Under the pieces are notes generated by a model. The model had not been told where the DNA came from. It saw nothing but the letters and a program-made list of their open reading frames with translations, and ran no database searches. 5,431 bases of DNA from Granulicella sp. UBA5172 (lineage in GTDB: Bacteria; Acidobacteriota; Terriglobia; Terriglobales; Acidobacteriaceae): NCBI GenBank assembly GCA_002413385.1, contig DHWW01000232.1:516-5946 (forward strand), read 5' to 3'. A program made the translations under genes and the position numbers. Of this stretch, positions 1 through 5,010 are shown piece by piece. Position 1 is the stretch's first letter, and every line of letters begins with the position of its first letter.

Positions 1-88
1 GCGATGAATGGGGCACCCGGCAGAAGAATGCGGCAGACGGCGAACTTGCATCGCGGAGCCCGGGGCTAAAGCCCGCCCTTATTTGAGC
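1..88. other. intergenic left edge, no gene seen
   Basis: No convincing coding frame is visible here. The stretch contains GGGGCACCC near position 12 and a short hairpin, GGGC-TAAA-GCCC, at 63-74. Its TAAA loop resembles the TGAA loop of the larger palindrome that follows. Together they look like pieces of dispersed extragenic palindromic sequence, but one window cannot show that they recur in the genome. Confidence 0.4.
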
Positions 89-122
89 GCGGATTCAGGG
101 GCCTGAAGGCCCCTGAATCCGC
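89..122. repeat. perfect 15-bp palindrome with TGAA loop
   Basis: The arms at 89-103 and 108-122 are perfectly complementary and enclose a TGAA tetraloop. There is no T-run directly next to it, so it is less terminator-like than the neighbouring hairpin at 129-165. It may be an extragenic palindromic repeat, or a second hairpin that supports termination or mRNA 3'-end stability of the leftward iscS transcript. Its structure is certain; its role is not. Confidence 0.6.
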
Positions 123-124
123 CG

Positions 125-165
125 AAAAGCGAAACCCCTGCTTCTTGCGGAGCAGGGGGTTTCGC
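125..165 (-). terminator. Rho-independent terminator of iscR-iscS
   Basis: The arms 129-142 and 151-165 form a 14-bp stem with one bulged G and an 8-nt loop. On the minus strand the stem is followed directly by TTTT (complement of 125-128). It lies 14 nt beyond the iscS stop codon, in the right orientation to end the iscR-iscS transcript. Confidence 0.8.
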
Positions 166-179
166 GGTCTTGACGATAT

Positions 180-1463
180 TTAGTGGGCGGCCCACTCGAT
201 TTTGCTGAGGTCGATGCCTTCCTTGACCATCTCGTAGAGGGGGGAGAGGTCGCGGAGGTGCTGGACGACGTTGATGATCTTGTCGGAGACGTAATCGACT
301 TCGGCTTTGGTGTTGAAGCGGCCGAGGCCGAAGCGGATGGAGCTGTGGGCGACGTCGTCGCCGAGGCCGAGGGCCTTGAGGACGTAGCTGGGCTCGAGGG
401 TGGCCGAGGTGCAGGCCGAGCCGGAGGAGACAGCGATGTCGTTGATGCCCATGAGGAGGGACTCTCCTTCGACGTAGACAAAGCTCATGTTGAGGTTGCC
501 GGGGAGGTGGTGCTCCATGTTGCCGTTGACCTGAACGTAGTCGAGAGCCTTCTCGAGCTTGGCGCGGAGGTAGTCGCGCAGTTCGAGTTCGCGGACGGCT
601 TCAGCGGCCATCTCGTTCTGGCAGATCTCGCAGGCGGCGCCGAGGCCGACGATGCCGGGGACGTTGAGGGTTCCGCTGCGCATGCCGCGCTCGTGGCCTC
701 CGCCGTTGATCTGCTCGGCGAGCTGGACGCGCGGGTTGCGACGGCGGACGTAGAGTGCGCCGACGCCCTTGGGGCCGTAGATCTTGTGGCCGGAGATGGA
801 CATCAGGTCGATGTTGTCGGTGAGGACGTTGACGGGGATCTTGCCGACGGCCTGGACGGCGTCGCAATGGAAGATGATGCCCTTCTCGTGGCAGAGCTTG
901 CCGATGGCCTGGACGGGCTGGATGACGCCGATCTCGTTGTTGGCGTACATGATGGAGACGAGGATGGTCTTGTCGGGGCCTTCGGTGATGATGGCGTTCT
1001 TGAGGTCTTCGATGTCGACGAGGCCGTCGGCCTGGACGGGGAGGAAGGTGACGCGGAAGCCGGACTTTTCGAGGCGCTTGCAGGTGTCGAGGGTGGCTTT
1101 GTGCTCGGTGACCTGGGTGATGATGTGGTTGCCGCGCTCCTTGTACATCTCGGCGACACCCTTGAGGGCGAGGTTGGTGGATTCGGTGGCTCCGGAGGTG
1201 AAGACGATCTCCTTGGCGGTCGCGCCGATGAGACGGGCGATCTGCTCGCGGGCCTTTTCGACGCCCTGCTCGGCTTCCCAGCCGAAGGAGTGGTTGCGGC
1301 TGGCGGCGTTGCCGAAGATGCCGGTGAGGTAGGGCATCATGGCTTTGAGGACGCGCGGGTCGAGCGGCGTCGTGGCGTGGTTGTCCATGTAGATGGGGAG
1401 TTTTACGCCCTCAGGGAGGGTTTGGTGCGACTGCGTGACGTTGATTCCGAGTGTTTCAGCCAT
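180..1463 (-). CDS. iscS: cysteine desulfurase IscS
   Basis: This 427-residue PLP enzyme removes sulfur from L-cysteine, giving alanine and an enzyme persulfide that feeds Fe-S cluster assembly and tRNA thiolation in the cytoplasm. The fold-type I aminotransferase core starts at [15 protein letters not shown] (21-35). His121 lies in the TEHKA motif, the PLP lysine is Lys227 in [10 protein letters not shown], and the catalytic cysteine is Cys351 in [16 protein letters not shown] on the mobile loop. The C-terminus (LSPLYEM...IEWAAH) closely resembles the IscS tail that docks the scaffold protein, which favours IscS over SufS. Compared with E. coli IscS (404 residues) there are about 20 extra N-terminal residues. 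The ATG start is supported by AGGAG at 1471-1475, 7 nt upstream. It is the second gene of an operon, 52 nt after iscR; no iscU, hscA or fdx follows in the window. Confidence 0.97.
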   Translation of the reverse strand: MAETLGINVTQSHQTLPEGVKLPIYMDNHATTPLDPRVLKAMMPYLTGIFGNAASRNHSFGWEAEQGVEKAREQIARLIGATAKEIVFTSGATESTNLALKGVAEMYKERGNHIITQVTEHKATLDTCKRLEKSGFRVTFLPVQADGLVDIEDLKNAIITEGPDKTILVSIMYANNEIGVIQPVQAIGKLCHEKGIIFHCDAVQAVGKIPVNVLTDNIDLMSISGHKIYGPKGVGALYVRRRNPRVQLAEQINGGGHERGMRSGTLNVPGIVGLGAACEICQNEMAAEAVRELELRDYLRAKLEKALDYVQVNGNMEHHLPGNLNMSFVYVEGESLLMGINDIAVSSGSACTSATLEPSYVLKALGLGDDVAHSSIRFGLGRFNTKAEVDYVSDKIINVVQHLRDLSPLYEMVKEGIDLSKIEWAAH

Positions 1464-1489
1464 TTTGGTACTCCTAAAGTCGAGCGTTG

Positions 1490-1510
1490 GGGCTTAGGGC
1501 CCAGGGTTCA
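1490..1510. repeat. three tandem GGGYYYA heptamers
   Basis: GGGCTTA, GGGCCCA and GGGTTCA follow each other without a gap between the iscR stop and the iscS ribosome-binding site. The 7-nt period and the GGG-pyrimidine-A pattern resemble plant-type telomeric heptamers. They fill nearly half of the 52-nt spacer and could change iscR-iscS spacing if copy number varies. No function can be assigned. Confidence 0.6.
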
Positions 1511-1515
1511 GAAAG

Positions 1516-1989
1516 CTAGCGGGCTATCGAGACCAGACCGTCGGCCAGTGCGTGGTCGGGGGTGTGGTCCGCGAGTTCAATGAGGTCGGCGATGCTGATG
1601 CCGGAGAGCACATCGGTGATGCTGTCGTTGACCTTGCGAAGGGGTTCCTTGATGGTGCAGTGGTCGGCGAGGTCGCAGGCTCCGTGGATGGTGATGCAAC
1701 TGGTGATGAACAGGGGGCCATCGATGGCGCGGATGACCTCGAAGGCGGAGATGTCGGCTGCGGCGCGGGCGAGGGCGTAGCCGCCGTTGGTGCCGGCGTG
1801 GGAGACGAGCATGCCGGCGCGGGCTAGGGTTTGGAGGATCTTGGCAAGGAGTTGGGGCGGGATGTGGTAGGCCTCGGCGATATCCTTGGCGGAGCGTGCG
1901 CCGGCGTGGCGGGCGTCGGGTTCCGACTGCTCGGCTAGATATTTGAGGGCCAGGAGGCCGTAGTCCGCTTTTTTGGTGAGGCGTAGCAT
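1516..1989 (-). CDS. iscR: Rrf2/IscR-family Fe-S-responsive transcriptional regulator
   Basis: This 157-residue winged-helix regulator probably senses Fe-S status and controls its own operon. The N-terminus MLRLTKKADYGLLALKYLA is the standard Rrf2 opening. The helix-turn-helix covers about 32-60 and the wing is GTNGGYALAR (66-75). Cys98, Cys105 and Cys111 match in order the cluster-binding cysteines 92, 98 and 104 of E. coli IscR. The spacing differs slightly (CX6CX5C), and the position matching the fourth ligand His107 is Lys114; His102 and His110 are nearby alternatives. By alignment, Glu43 of E. coli IscR, which tunes site choice, is Ala49 here. No strong Shine-Dalgarno precedes the ATG, but the start fits the family N-terminus. 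It is first in a two-gene operon with iscS. It could equally be called a SUF-type Rrf2 regulator; the family call is firm. Confidence 0.88.
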   Translation of the reverse strand: MLRLTKKADYGLLALKYLAEQSEPDARHAGARSAKDIAEAYHIPPQLLAKILQTLARAGMLVSHAGTNGGYALARAAADISAFEVIRAIDGPLFITSCITIHGACDLADHCTIKEPLRKVNDSITDVLSGISIADLIELADHTPDHALADGLVSIAR

Positions 1990-2038
1990 GGGGTGAGTGG
2001 CGGAGGTGCGTGCCTATGCACAGACTTCGGCCTCTTTT

Positions 2039-2067
2039 AGTTTACGGAAGAGAAGGATGGGAAGCAA
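2039..2067 (-). promoter_or_regulatory. candidate sigma70-type promoter of iscR-iscS
   Basis: On the minus strand, TTGCTT (2067-2062) and TAAACT (2044-2039) are separated by 17 bp, about 50 nt upstream of the iscR start codon. The hexamers match consensus at 3/6 and 4/6. A perfect inverted repeat, GACCA-AAG-TGGTC, lies directly upstream at 2068-2080 and could be a regulator site. The assignment is weak but well spaced. Confidence 0.33.
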
Positions 2068-2166
2068 GACCAAAGTGGTCGGAGATCGAGGTCAGCGGCC
2101 TCACGTCAAAATCGGCTACGATGGCGTATCTACGGACTCGATGTCCCCTTGGTTTTAAGAGCGTTT

Positions 2167-2751
2167 GTGACTGCCTTTCGACAATTTCGCGCCGCACCGA
2201 ACCTGCTGACGATGCTGCGGTTATTTGTGCTGCCGTTTCTGGTGATTACGATCCTGGATCGGCATTGGGGACTGGCGTTTGGGCTGCTGTGGGTGGCGGG
2301 CGTGAGCGATGGGCTCGATGGTTTGCTGGCGCGCAAACTACAGCAGCGAACGACGCTGGGGCAGTATCTGGATCCGATTGCGGACAAGTTGCTGCTGAGC
2401 ACGATGTTTGTAGTGCTGACGCATGTGGGCGCGATTCCGCGGTATGTGACGGTGCTGGTACTGAGCCGCGATATAGGGATTCTGCTGATTGCGACGCTGC
2501 TGTTTGCGACCAATACGCTGCGGAATTTTCTGCCGAGCAAGCTGGGGAAGTTGAATACGCTGGTGCAGATTCTGGGCGTGCTGACGGTGATGACGTGCGA
2601 GGTGTTTCCGCGGTCGGGGCTGCGGGAGTTGCGGATTGGGTTGTTGTGGGCGATTGCGGTGCTGGCACCGGTGTCGGCTGCGGAGTATGCGTGGATTGTG
2701 ATTCGGAGAGTGTCGGAACCGATCCCGTCGGTCGAGCGGCCGAGGGTTTGA
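2167..2751 (+). CDS. CDP-alcohol phosphatidyltransferase (PgsA-like)
   Basis: This integral membrane enzyme of about 194 residues transfers a phosphatidyl group from CDP-diacylglycerol to an alcohol, most likely glycerol-3-phosphate (PgsA type) or phosphatidylglycerol (eukaryotic-type cardiolipin synthase). The full CDP-OH-P signature is present: D-x2-D-G-x2-A-R-x8-G-x3-D-x3-D, with aspartates at 48, 51, 69 and 73 counted from the start used here. Several hydrophobic helices follow, including LLTMLRLFVLPFLVITILD and a long one ending in LLIATLLFA, consistent with a six-helix fold. GTG at 2167 is preferred because AAGAG (2157-2161) lies 5 nt upstream. An in-frame TTG at 2149 would add six residues and has no such site. 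It is divergent from iscR, and the tRNA-Val promoter begins just after its stop. The substrate cannot be decided from sequence alone. Confidence 0.9.
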   Translation: MTAFRQFRAAPNLLTMLRLFVLPFLVITILDRHWGLAFGLLWVAGVSDGLDGLLARKLQQRTTLGQYLDPIADKLLLSTMFVVLTHVGAIPRYVTVLVLSRDIGILLIATLLFATNTLRNFLPSKLGKLNTLVQILGVLTVMTCEVFPRSGLRELRIGLLWAIAVLAPVSAAEYAWIVIRRVSEPIPSVERPRV

Positions 2752-2753
2752 GG

Positions 2754-2783
2754 TTGCGGTGGGGGTGGAAGTCCGGTTACACT
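2754..2783 (+). promoter_or_regulatory. candidate tRNA-Val promoter
   Basis: TTGCGG (2754-2759) and TACACT (2778-2783) are separated by 18 bp. Transcription would start near 2790, leaving a 5' leader of about 9 nt before the mature tRNA end, which is usual for a single tRNA gene. The -35 box begins 3 nt after the stop of the upstream gene. Confidence 0.5.
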
Positions 2784-2798
2784 GAAACGACGCACGAC

Positions 2799-2875
2799 AG
2801 GCGCGTAGCTCAGTTGGTTAGAGCGCTACCTTGACACGGTAGAGGTCTCCGGTTCGAATCCGGACGTGCCTACCA
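2799..2875 (+). tRNA. tRNA-Val (anticodon GAC)
   Basis: A complete cloverleaf can be folded by hand. The acceptor stem is AGGCGCG (2799-2805) with CGTGCCT (2865-2871), containing one G-U pair. The D stem is GCTC/GAGC, the anticodon stem CTACC/GGTAG has loop TTGACAC, and the T stem TCCGG/CCGGA has loop TTCGAAT. The discriminator is A2872 and CCA is encoded at 2873-2875. Anticodon GAC (2833-2835) reads valine codons GUC and GUU. A diverged copy of its 3' half lies at 4509-4550. Confidence 0.97.
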
Positions 2876-2921
2876 TAACAATCCTTATCAAGAGACCTAT
2901 TCGCAGGTAGTATGACCCATC

Positions 2922-2951
2922 CCATCCAGCATTGGATGGATGTTTTGTTGT
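2922..2951 (+). terminator. terminator-like hairpin after tRNA-Val
   Basis: CCATCCA (2922-2928) and TGGATGG (2933-2939) form a 7-bp stem around a GCAT loop, followed by a T-rich stretch (ATGTTTTGTTG). It lies about 47 nt past the tRNA 3' end and would separate tRNA transcription from the cytochrome operon. The stem is short and only moderately GC-rich, so termination may be partial. Confidence 0.5.
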
Positions 2952-2975
2952 GTCTGTAGGATCAATGAGATAGGG

Positions 2976-3000
2976 ATATGCGACTGTTTAAGTCTGATAT
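2976..3000. promoter_or_regulatory. operator-like palindrome 1 (IscR type 1-like)
   Basis: The site reads ATAT-N2-GACT-GTTTA-AGTC-N2-ATAT and is symmetric about position 2988. The core 2982-2994 fits 12 of 13 positions of the E. coli IscR type 1 core GACTRWWWYAGTC, and the outer ATA/TAT also fit. It lies 77 bp upstream of a second, related site and about 120 nt before the start of the barrel/cytochrome operon. No good promoter overlaps it, so it may be an auxiliary operator. The identity of the binding protein is inferred. Confidence 0.6.
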
Positions 3001-3049
3001 TACGCGGTTGGGTGGGTGTTTGCTGTCGTTCGCTGCAAACGGTTTTGGG

Positions 3050-3077
3050 TTGATATGGGACTGAATTAGTCTTCAAT
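3050..3077 (+). promoter_or_regulatory. candidate promoter of the barrel/cytochrome operon
   Basis: TTGATA (3050-3055, 5/6 to consensus) and TTCAAT (3072-3077, 4/6) are separated by 16 bp. Transcription would start near 3084, about 38 nt before the ATG at 3122. The spacer is almost filled by the palindrome GACTGAATTAGTC, so a bound regulator would be expected to block RNA polymerase. The -10 box is imperfect at its second position. Confidence 0.45.
3053..3077. promoter_or_regulatory. operator-like palindrome 2 (IscR type 1-like)
   Basis: The core GACTGAATTAGTC (3059-3071) fits all 13 positions of the IscR type 1 core GACTRWWWYAGTC. The flanks fit less well (about 19 of 25 positions overall). 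Its left half, ATATGGGACT, differs by one base from that of palindrome 1, ATATGCGACT. It sits between the -35 and -10 boxes of the candidate promoter, a typical repressor position. Confidence 0.6.
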
Positions 3078-3121
3078 CTATTGCTCCGGTACCCGGGACA
3101 AAATCCAACTACGAGTCCGTC

Positions 3122-4009
3122 ATGTTCCGTCTTTCGTTCGCTAGTTTTCTGTTGTGCTGTATGTTCTCCTCGGCGGTTGCAGGTGCGCAGGAGTTGCCGT
3201 ATTTCGTAACGTATTCCCACCACATGGAGGAGCCGGGCAGCCTGGAGGTTGAGGCCAAGACCTCAAGCGGGCAGCCTCAGGACGGAGATGTTTTTTATGG
3301 GACATCGACGGAGATCGAGTACGGAACGCGGGCGTGGTGGACGTCGGAGCTTTATCTTGACTCGCAGGGCACGGTGGATGAGAGCACCATCTTCACAGGG
3401 TTTCGGCTGGAGAATCGAATTCGCCCGCTGATGCGCGAGCATGCCGTTAATCCTGTGGTCTACGTGGAATTTGAGGATATCAATGGAGCGAACAAGAGCC
3501 TGCTGGAGGTGGTGGGACATGACGTCGCAGCGGATCTGGCTGAAGACAATAGGACGGCTCGGATGACGAAGGAGCGAGAGGTGGAGCTGAAGCTGATCCT
3601 TTCGAGCAACGTCAAAGGATGGAATGTTTCCGAGAATGTTATCGGGGAGAAGAACATCACGCACGCCCCGTGGGAGTTTGGGTATGCTCTCGCAGCCAGC
3701 CGGCCGTTGCGGATGAAGGCGAGTTCCAAAGAGTGCCATTTCTGCGCGGAGACCATGCAGGTGGGAGCGGAGATGTACGGTGGTCTTGGCGACGTGGCAA
3801 GTCTGGGGACGCACAATACGTCACATTATTTTGCGCCGACGTTGAATTGGGCGATGTTCAACGCAGCTACGCTTACAGTTTCACCGGGATTCGGTTTGAA
3901 CGATCACAGCCTTTCCCACGTCTATCGTCTTGGTGTTTCGTATGAGATTGGGCAGCTATCGCGGCTTTTCCGGGCGGACTCCAGGAATGTGGAAGGGACG
4001 GCGCGATGA
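3122..4009 (+). CDS. exported beta-rich protein, probable outer-membrane barrel
   Basis: I do not recognise a named family. The 295-residue product starts with a Sec-type signal peptide: MFRLSF, then a hydrophobic core, with likely cleavage near AVA/AGA-Q around residues 20-23. The mature part has many alternating polar/hydrophobic stretches of strand length, for example TEIEYGTRAWWTSELYLD, NPVVYVEFED, REVELKLILSS, PWEFGYALAAS and VYRLGVSYEIGQL. This pattern suggests a small outer-membrane beta-barrel. A CHFC pair (Cys205, Cys208) lies in the second half, but without the histidine of a haem site. The Shine-Dalgarno is weak (GAG at 3113-3115); the start is chosen because it gives a full signal peptide. 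Its stop overlaps the next start in ATGA (4006-4009), so it is translationally coupled to the cytochrome c. It may act with that cytochrome in envelope electron transfer, which is inference. Confidence 0.8.
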   Translation: MFRLSFASFLLCCMFSSAVAGAQELPYFVTYSHHMEEPGSLEVEAKTSSGQPQDGDVFYGTSTEIEYGTRAWWTSELYLDSQGTVDESTIFTGFRLENRIRPLMREHAVNPVVYVEFEDINGANKSLLEVVGHDVAADLAEDNRTARMTKEREVELKLILSSNVKGWNVSENVIGEKNITHAPWEFGYALAASRPLRMKASSKECHFCAETMQVGAEMYGGLGDVASLGTHNTSHYFAPTLNWAMFNAATLTVSPGFGLNDHSLSHVYRLGVSYEIGQLSRLFRADSRNVEGTAR

Positions 4010-4389
4010 AGCGTATATCCCTTGCGTGCAGTCTGCTTGCGTTGCTGATGGCTCCTCTGCTGATGGCCTCGGTTGGTACTGGCCAGTGGTTGAAGCATGT
4101 TCCTGAGAAAGATCGAGTGCGCTCTAATCCCCTGGCCCATGATTCAGATGCTACGGCAGCTGGGGCGAAGCTTTTCCACTCCGATTGCGCTCCGTGTCAT
4201 GGCGCAGATGCGGCTGGGCGTGGATCGCGACCAACGTTGCGGAGCGAGCGTGTGCGTCGAGCGACGGATGGAGAGCTTGAGTGGCTGCTTAGAAATGGGA
4301 ACCTGGCGCATGGAATGCCGTCGTGGTCGCGACTTCCGGAGGTGCAGCGATGGCAGATTGTGCGCTACGTGCATGCGTTGCCTATTTAG
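4006..4389 (+). CDS. exported monohaem cytochrome c (class I-like)
   Basis: This 127-residue electron carrier probably acts in the periplasm. An N-terminal signal or uncleaved anchor (MKRISLACSLLALLMAPLLMA) is followed by a linker. The haem-binding motif is CAPCH at 61-65, with His65 as one axial ligand. Met104 in GMPSW is the likely second ligand, followed by a C-terminal helix (EVQRWQIVRYVHAL) typical of class I cytochromes. The mature domain of about 100 residues matches one haem domain. The ATG overlaps the stop of the upstream gene by 4 nt, so the two are co-translated and probably function together. The redox partner is unknown; no oxidase or reductase gene lies in the window. No convincing terminator follows it. 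Alternative: the small subunit of a larger dehydrogenase whose other parts lie elsewhere. Confidence 0.92.
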   Translation: MKRISLACSLLALLMAPLLMASVGTGQWLKHVPEKDRVRSNPLAHDSDATAAGAKLFHSDCAPCHGADAAGRGSRPTLRSERVRRATDGELEWLLRNGNLAHGMPSWSRLPEVQRWQIVRYVHALPI

Positions 4390-4473
4390 AAACAGACGTA
4401 ACGTACTCTTGGGGGGCCATGTTGACGGTATGGACTGTCCCGACGTCATCAGGTTCCGTGCCAGTTCCGACCC

Positions 4474-4501
4474 TTGTGTTCTGGAGGTTCCGGTATACAA
4501 T
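4474..4501 (+). promoter_or_regulatory. candidate rpmB promoter
   Basis: TTGTGT (4474-4479) and TACAAT (4496-4501, 5/6 to consensus) are separated by 16 bp. Transcription would begin near 4508 and give a leader of about 150 nt before rpmB. That leader starts with the tRNA-like remnant. Three GTTCCG copies (4453, 4464 and 4487) lie in and just upstream of the promoter. Confidence 0.45.
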
Positions 4502-4508
4502 TGAAGGT

Positions 4509-4550
4509 ACGCGGTAGAGGCTGGCGGTTCGAACACGCTCATGCCTACCA
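4509..4550 (+). pseudogene. diverged copy of the tRNA-Val 3' half
   Basis: Aligned without gaps to tRNA-Val 2834-2875, 32 of 42 bases agree. This includes GGTAGAGG (anticodon-stem 3' strand onward), GGTTCGA of the T arm and the terminal GCCTACCA with CCA. The T stem is partly kept (GGCGG with ACGCT, four of five pairs counting one G-U). No 5' half is present upstream, so it cannot be a working tRNA. The 11-mer ATCAAGAGACC also occurs downstream of both copies (2887-2897 and 4574-4584). The common origin therefore extends beyond the tRNA gene. Confidence 0.75.
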
Positions 4551-4658
4551 CTCACCCCTATCAGAGGTTTGGGATCAAGAGACCGAACAAGGGTCAGTGA
4601 TGCGCGTGGAGTTCTCTGGAAGTATGCGTCACAAGTTTGATTTTTTTGGAGCGATGTC

Positions 4659-4853
4659 ATGGCACAGGTATGTGAGCTTTGCGGCAAGGGACCGCAGTTC
4701 GGTAACAACATCTCGCACGCGCACAACGTAACCCGTCGGCGCTGGAACCCGAATCTTCAGTCGGTGAAGGCAGCTGCTCCCTCGGGCGGCGGCACCAAGC
4801 GCGTGAAGGTCTGCACCAGCTGCATCAAGAGCGGCAAGGTTGTAAAAGGCTAA
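4659..4853 (+). CDS. rpmB: ribosomal protein L28 (bL28)
   Basis: This 64-residue protein is a component of the large ribosomal subunit. It begins [23 protein letters not shown], the usual L28 opening, followed by the basic stretch [13 protein letters not shown] and a C-terminal [13 protein letters not shown]. Cys5, Cys8, Cys52 and Cys55 form two CxxC pairs, so this is the zinc-binding (C+) form, which some bacteria replace with a zinc-free paralogue when zinc is scarce. The ATG is supported by GGAG at 4648-4651 with a 7-nt spacing; an out-of-frame ATG lies 5 nt upstream. The gene stands alone, without rpmG, and ends before a strong terminator shared with convergent msrB. It has an unusually long leader of about 150 nt if the promoter call is right. 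Confidence 0.97.
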   Translation: MAQVCELCGKGPQFGNNISHAHNVTRRRWNPNLQSVKAAAPSGGGTKRVKVCTSCIKSGKVVKG

Positions 4854-4856
4854 GAG

Positions 4857-4880
4857 TAGGAAACAGGAAGCAGGAAGTAG
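4857..4880 (+). repeat. heptanucleotide repeat YAGGAAR, left arm
   Basis: TAGGAAA, CAGGAAG, CAGGAAG and a partial TAG follow each other just after the rpmB stop. The block is complementary to the block at 4976-5010: 4864-4880 pairs with 4980-4996 at 16 of 17 positions. The two arms therefore enclose the shared terminator hairpin. Confidence 0.75.
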
Positions 4881-4934
4881 CGAGCGGCTGCACAGGCTGC
4901 GTCGCTTGTTTCTGTGCATCTGTTTCGTGTGTAG

Positions 4935-4979
4935 ACAATAGCCCCGGCTGCACTCGCAGCCGGGGCTATTGTGTGTTTT
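4935..4979 (+). terminator. shared terminator between rpmB and msrB
   Basis: The arms 4935-4951 and 4956-4972 form a perfect, GC-rich 17-bp stem with an ACTC loop. On the plus strand it is followed by GTGTTTTC, fitting rpmB termination. The minus-strand side has no T-run, so ending msrB transcripts here would rely on the stem alone or be less efficient. Confidence 0.85.
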
Positions 4980-5010
4980 CTACTTCCTACTTCCTGTTTT
5001 CTACTTCCTG
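4976..5010 (-). repeat. heptanucleotide repeat YAGRAAR, right arm, inside the msrB 3' end
   Basis: Read on the minus strand from 5010, five units follow without a gap: CAGGAAG, TAGAAAA, CAGGAAG, TAGGAAG, TAGAAAA. The first three encode the end of MsrB, and the stop codon TAG (4989-4987) is the beginning of the fourth unit. Gain or loss of a unit would shift the reading frame of the tail. Confidence 0.75.

Noticed and set aside
183..1583. Long plus-strand open frame (466 codons) opposite iscS and the iscR end
   Set aside because: It is a Val/Asp/Gly/Glu-rich translation typical of the antisense frame of a GC-rich gene, has no domain, and iscS on the other strand is certain.
2030..2042. IscR-like site at the iscR promoter (minus strand AACTAAAAGAGGC)
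   Set aside because: It overlaps the candidate -10 box and fits 10 of 13 core positions, but the flanks do not fit and the two halves are not symmetric. It is too weak to list as an operator.
2134..2146. Inverted repeat GGAC-TCGAT-GTCC before the phosphatidyltransferase as a third operator
   Set aside because: It has the same N5 spacing but a different half-site from the GACT/AGTC pair, and 4-bp arms of this kind are expected by chance.
2010..2834. Plus-strand frame of 274 codons across the phosphatidyltransferase
   Set aside because: It overlaps a gene with a full CDP-OH-P signature in another frame and runs into the tRNA; its product is low-complexity and cysteine/alanine-rich.
4423..4448. 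Hairpin TGACG...CGTCA with inner GGAC-T-GTCC as terminator of the cytochrome operon
   Set aside because: The inner loop is too small, the two palindromes are not on the same centre, and no T-run follows.
4598..4647. Stem TGATGCG/TGCGTCA followed by seven T residues as a terminator or attenuator before rpmB
   Set aside because: Nine bases separate the stem from the T-run and the stem contains two G-U pairs. The T-run directly precedes the Shine-Dalgarno, so it is more likely part of the ribosome-binding region.
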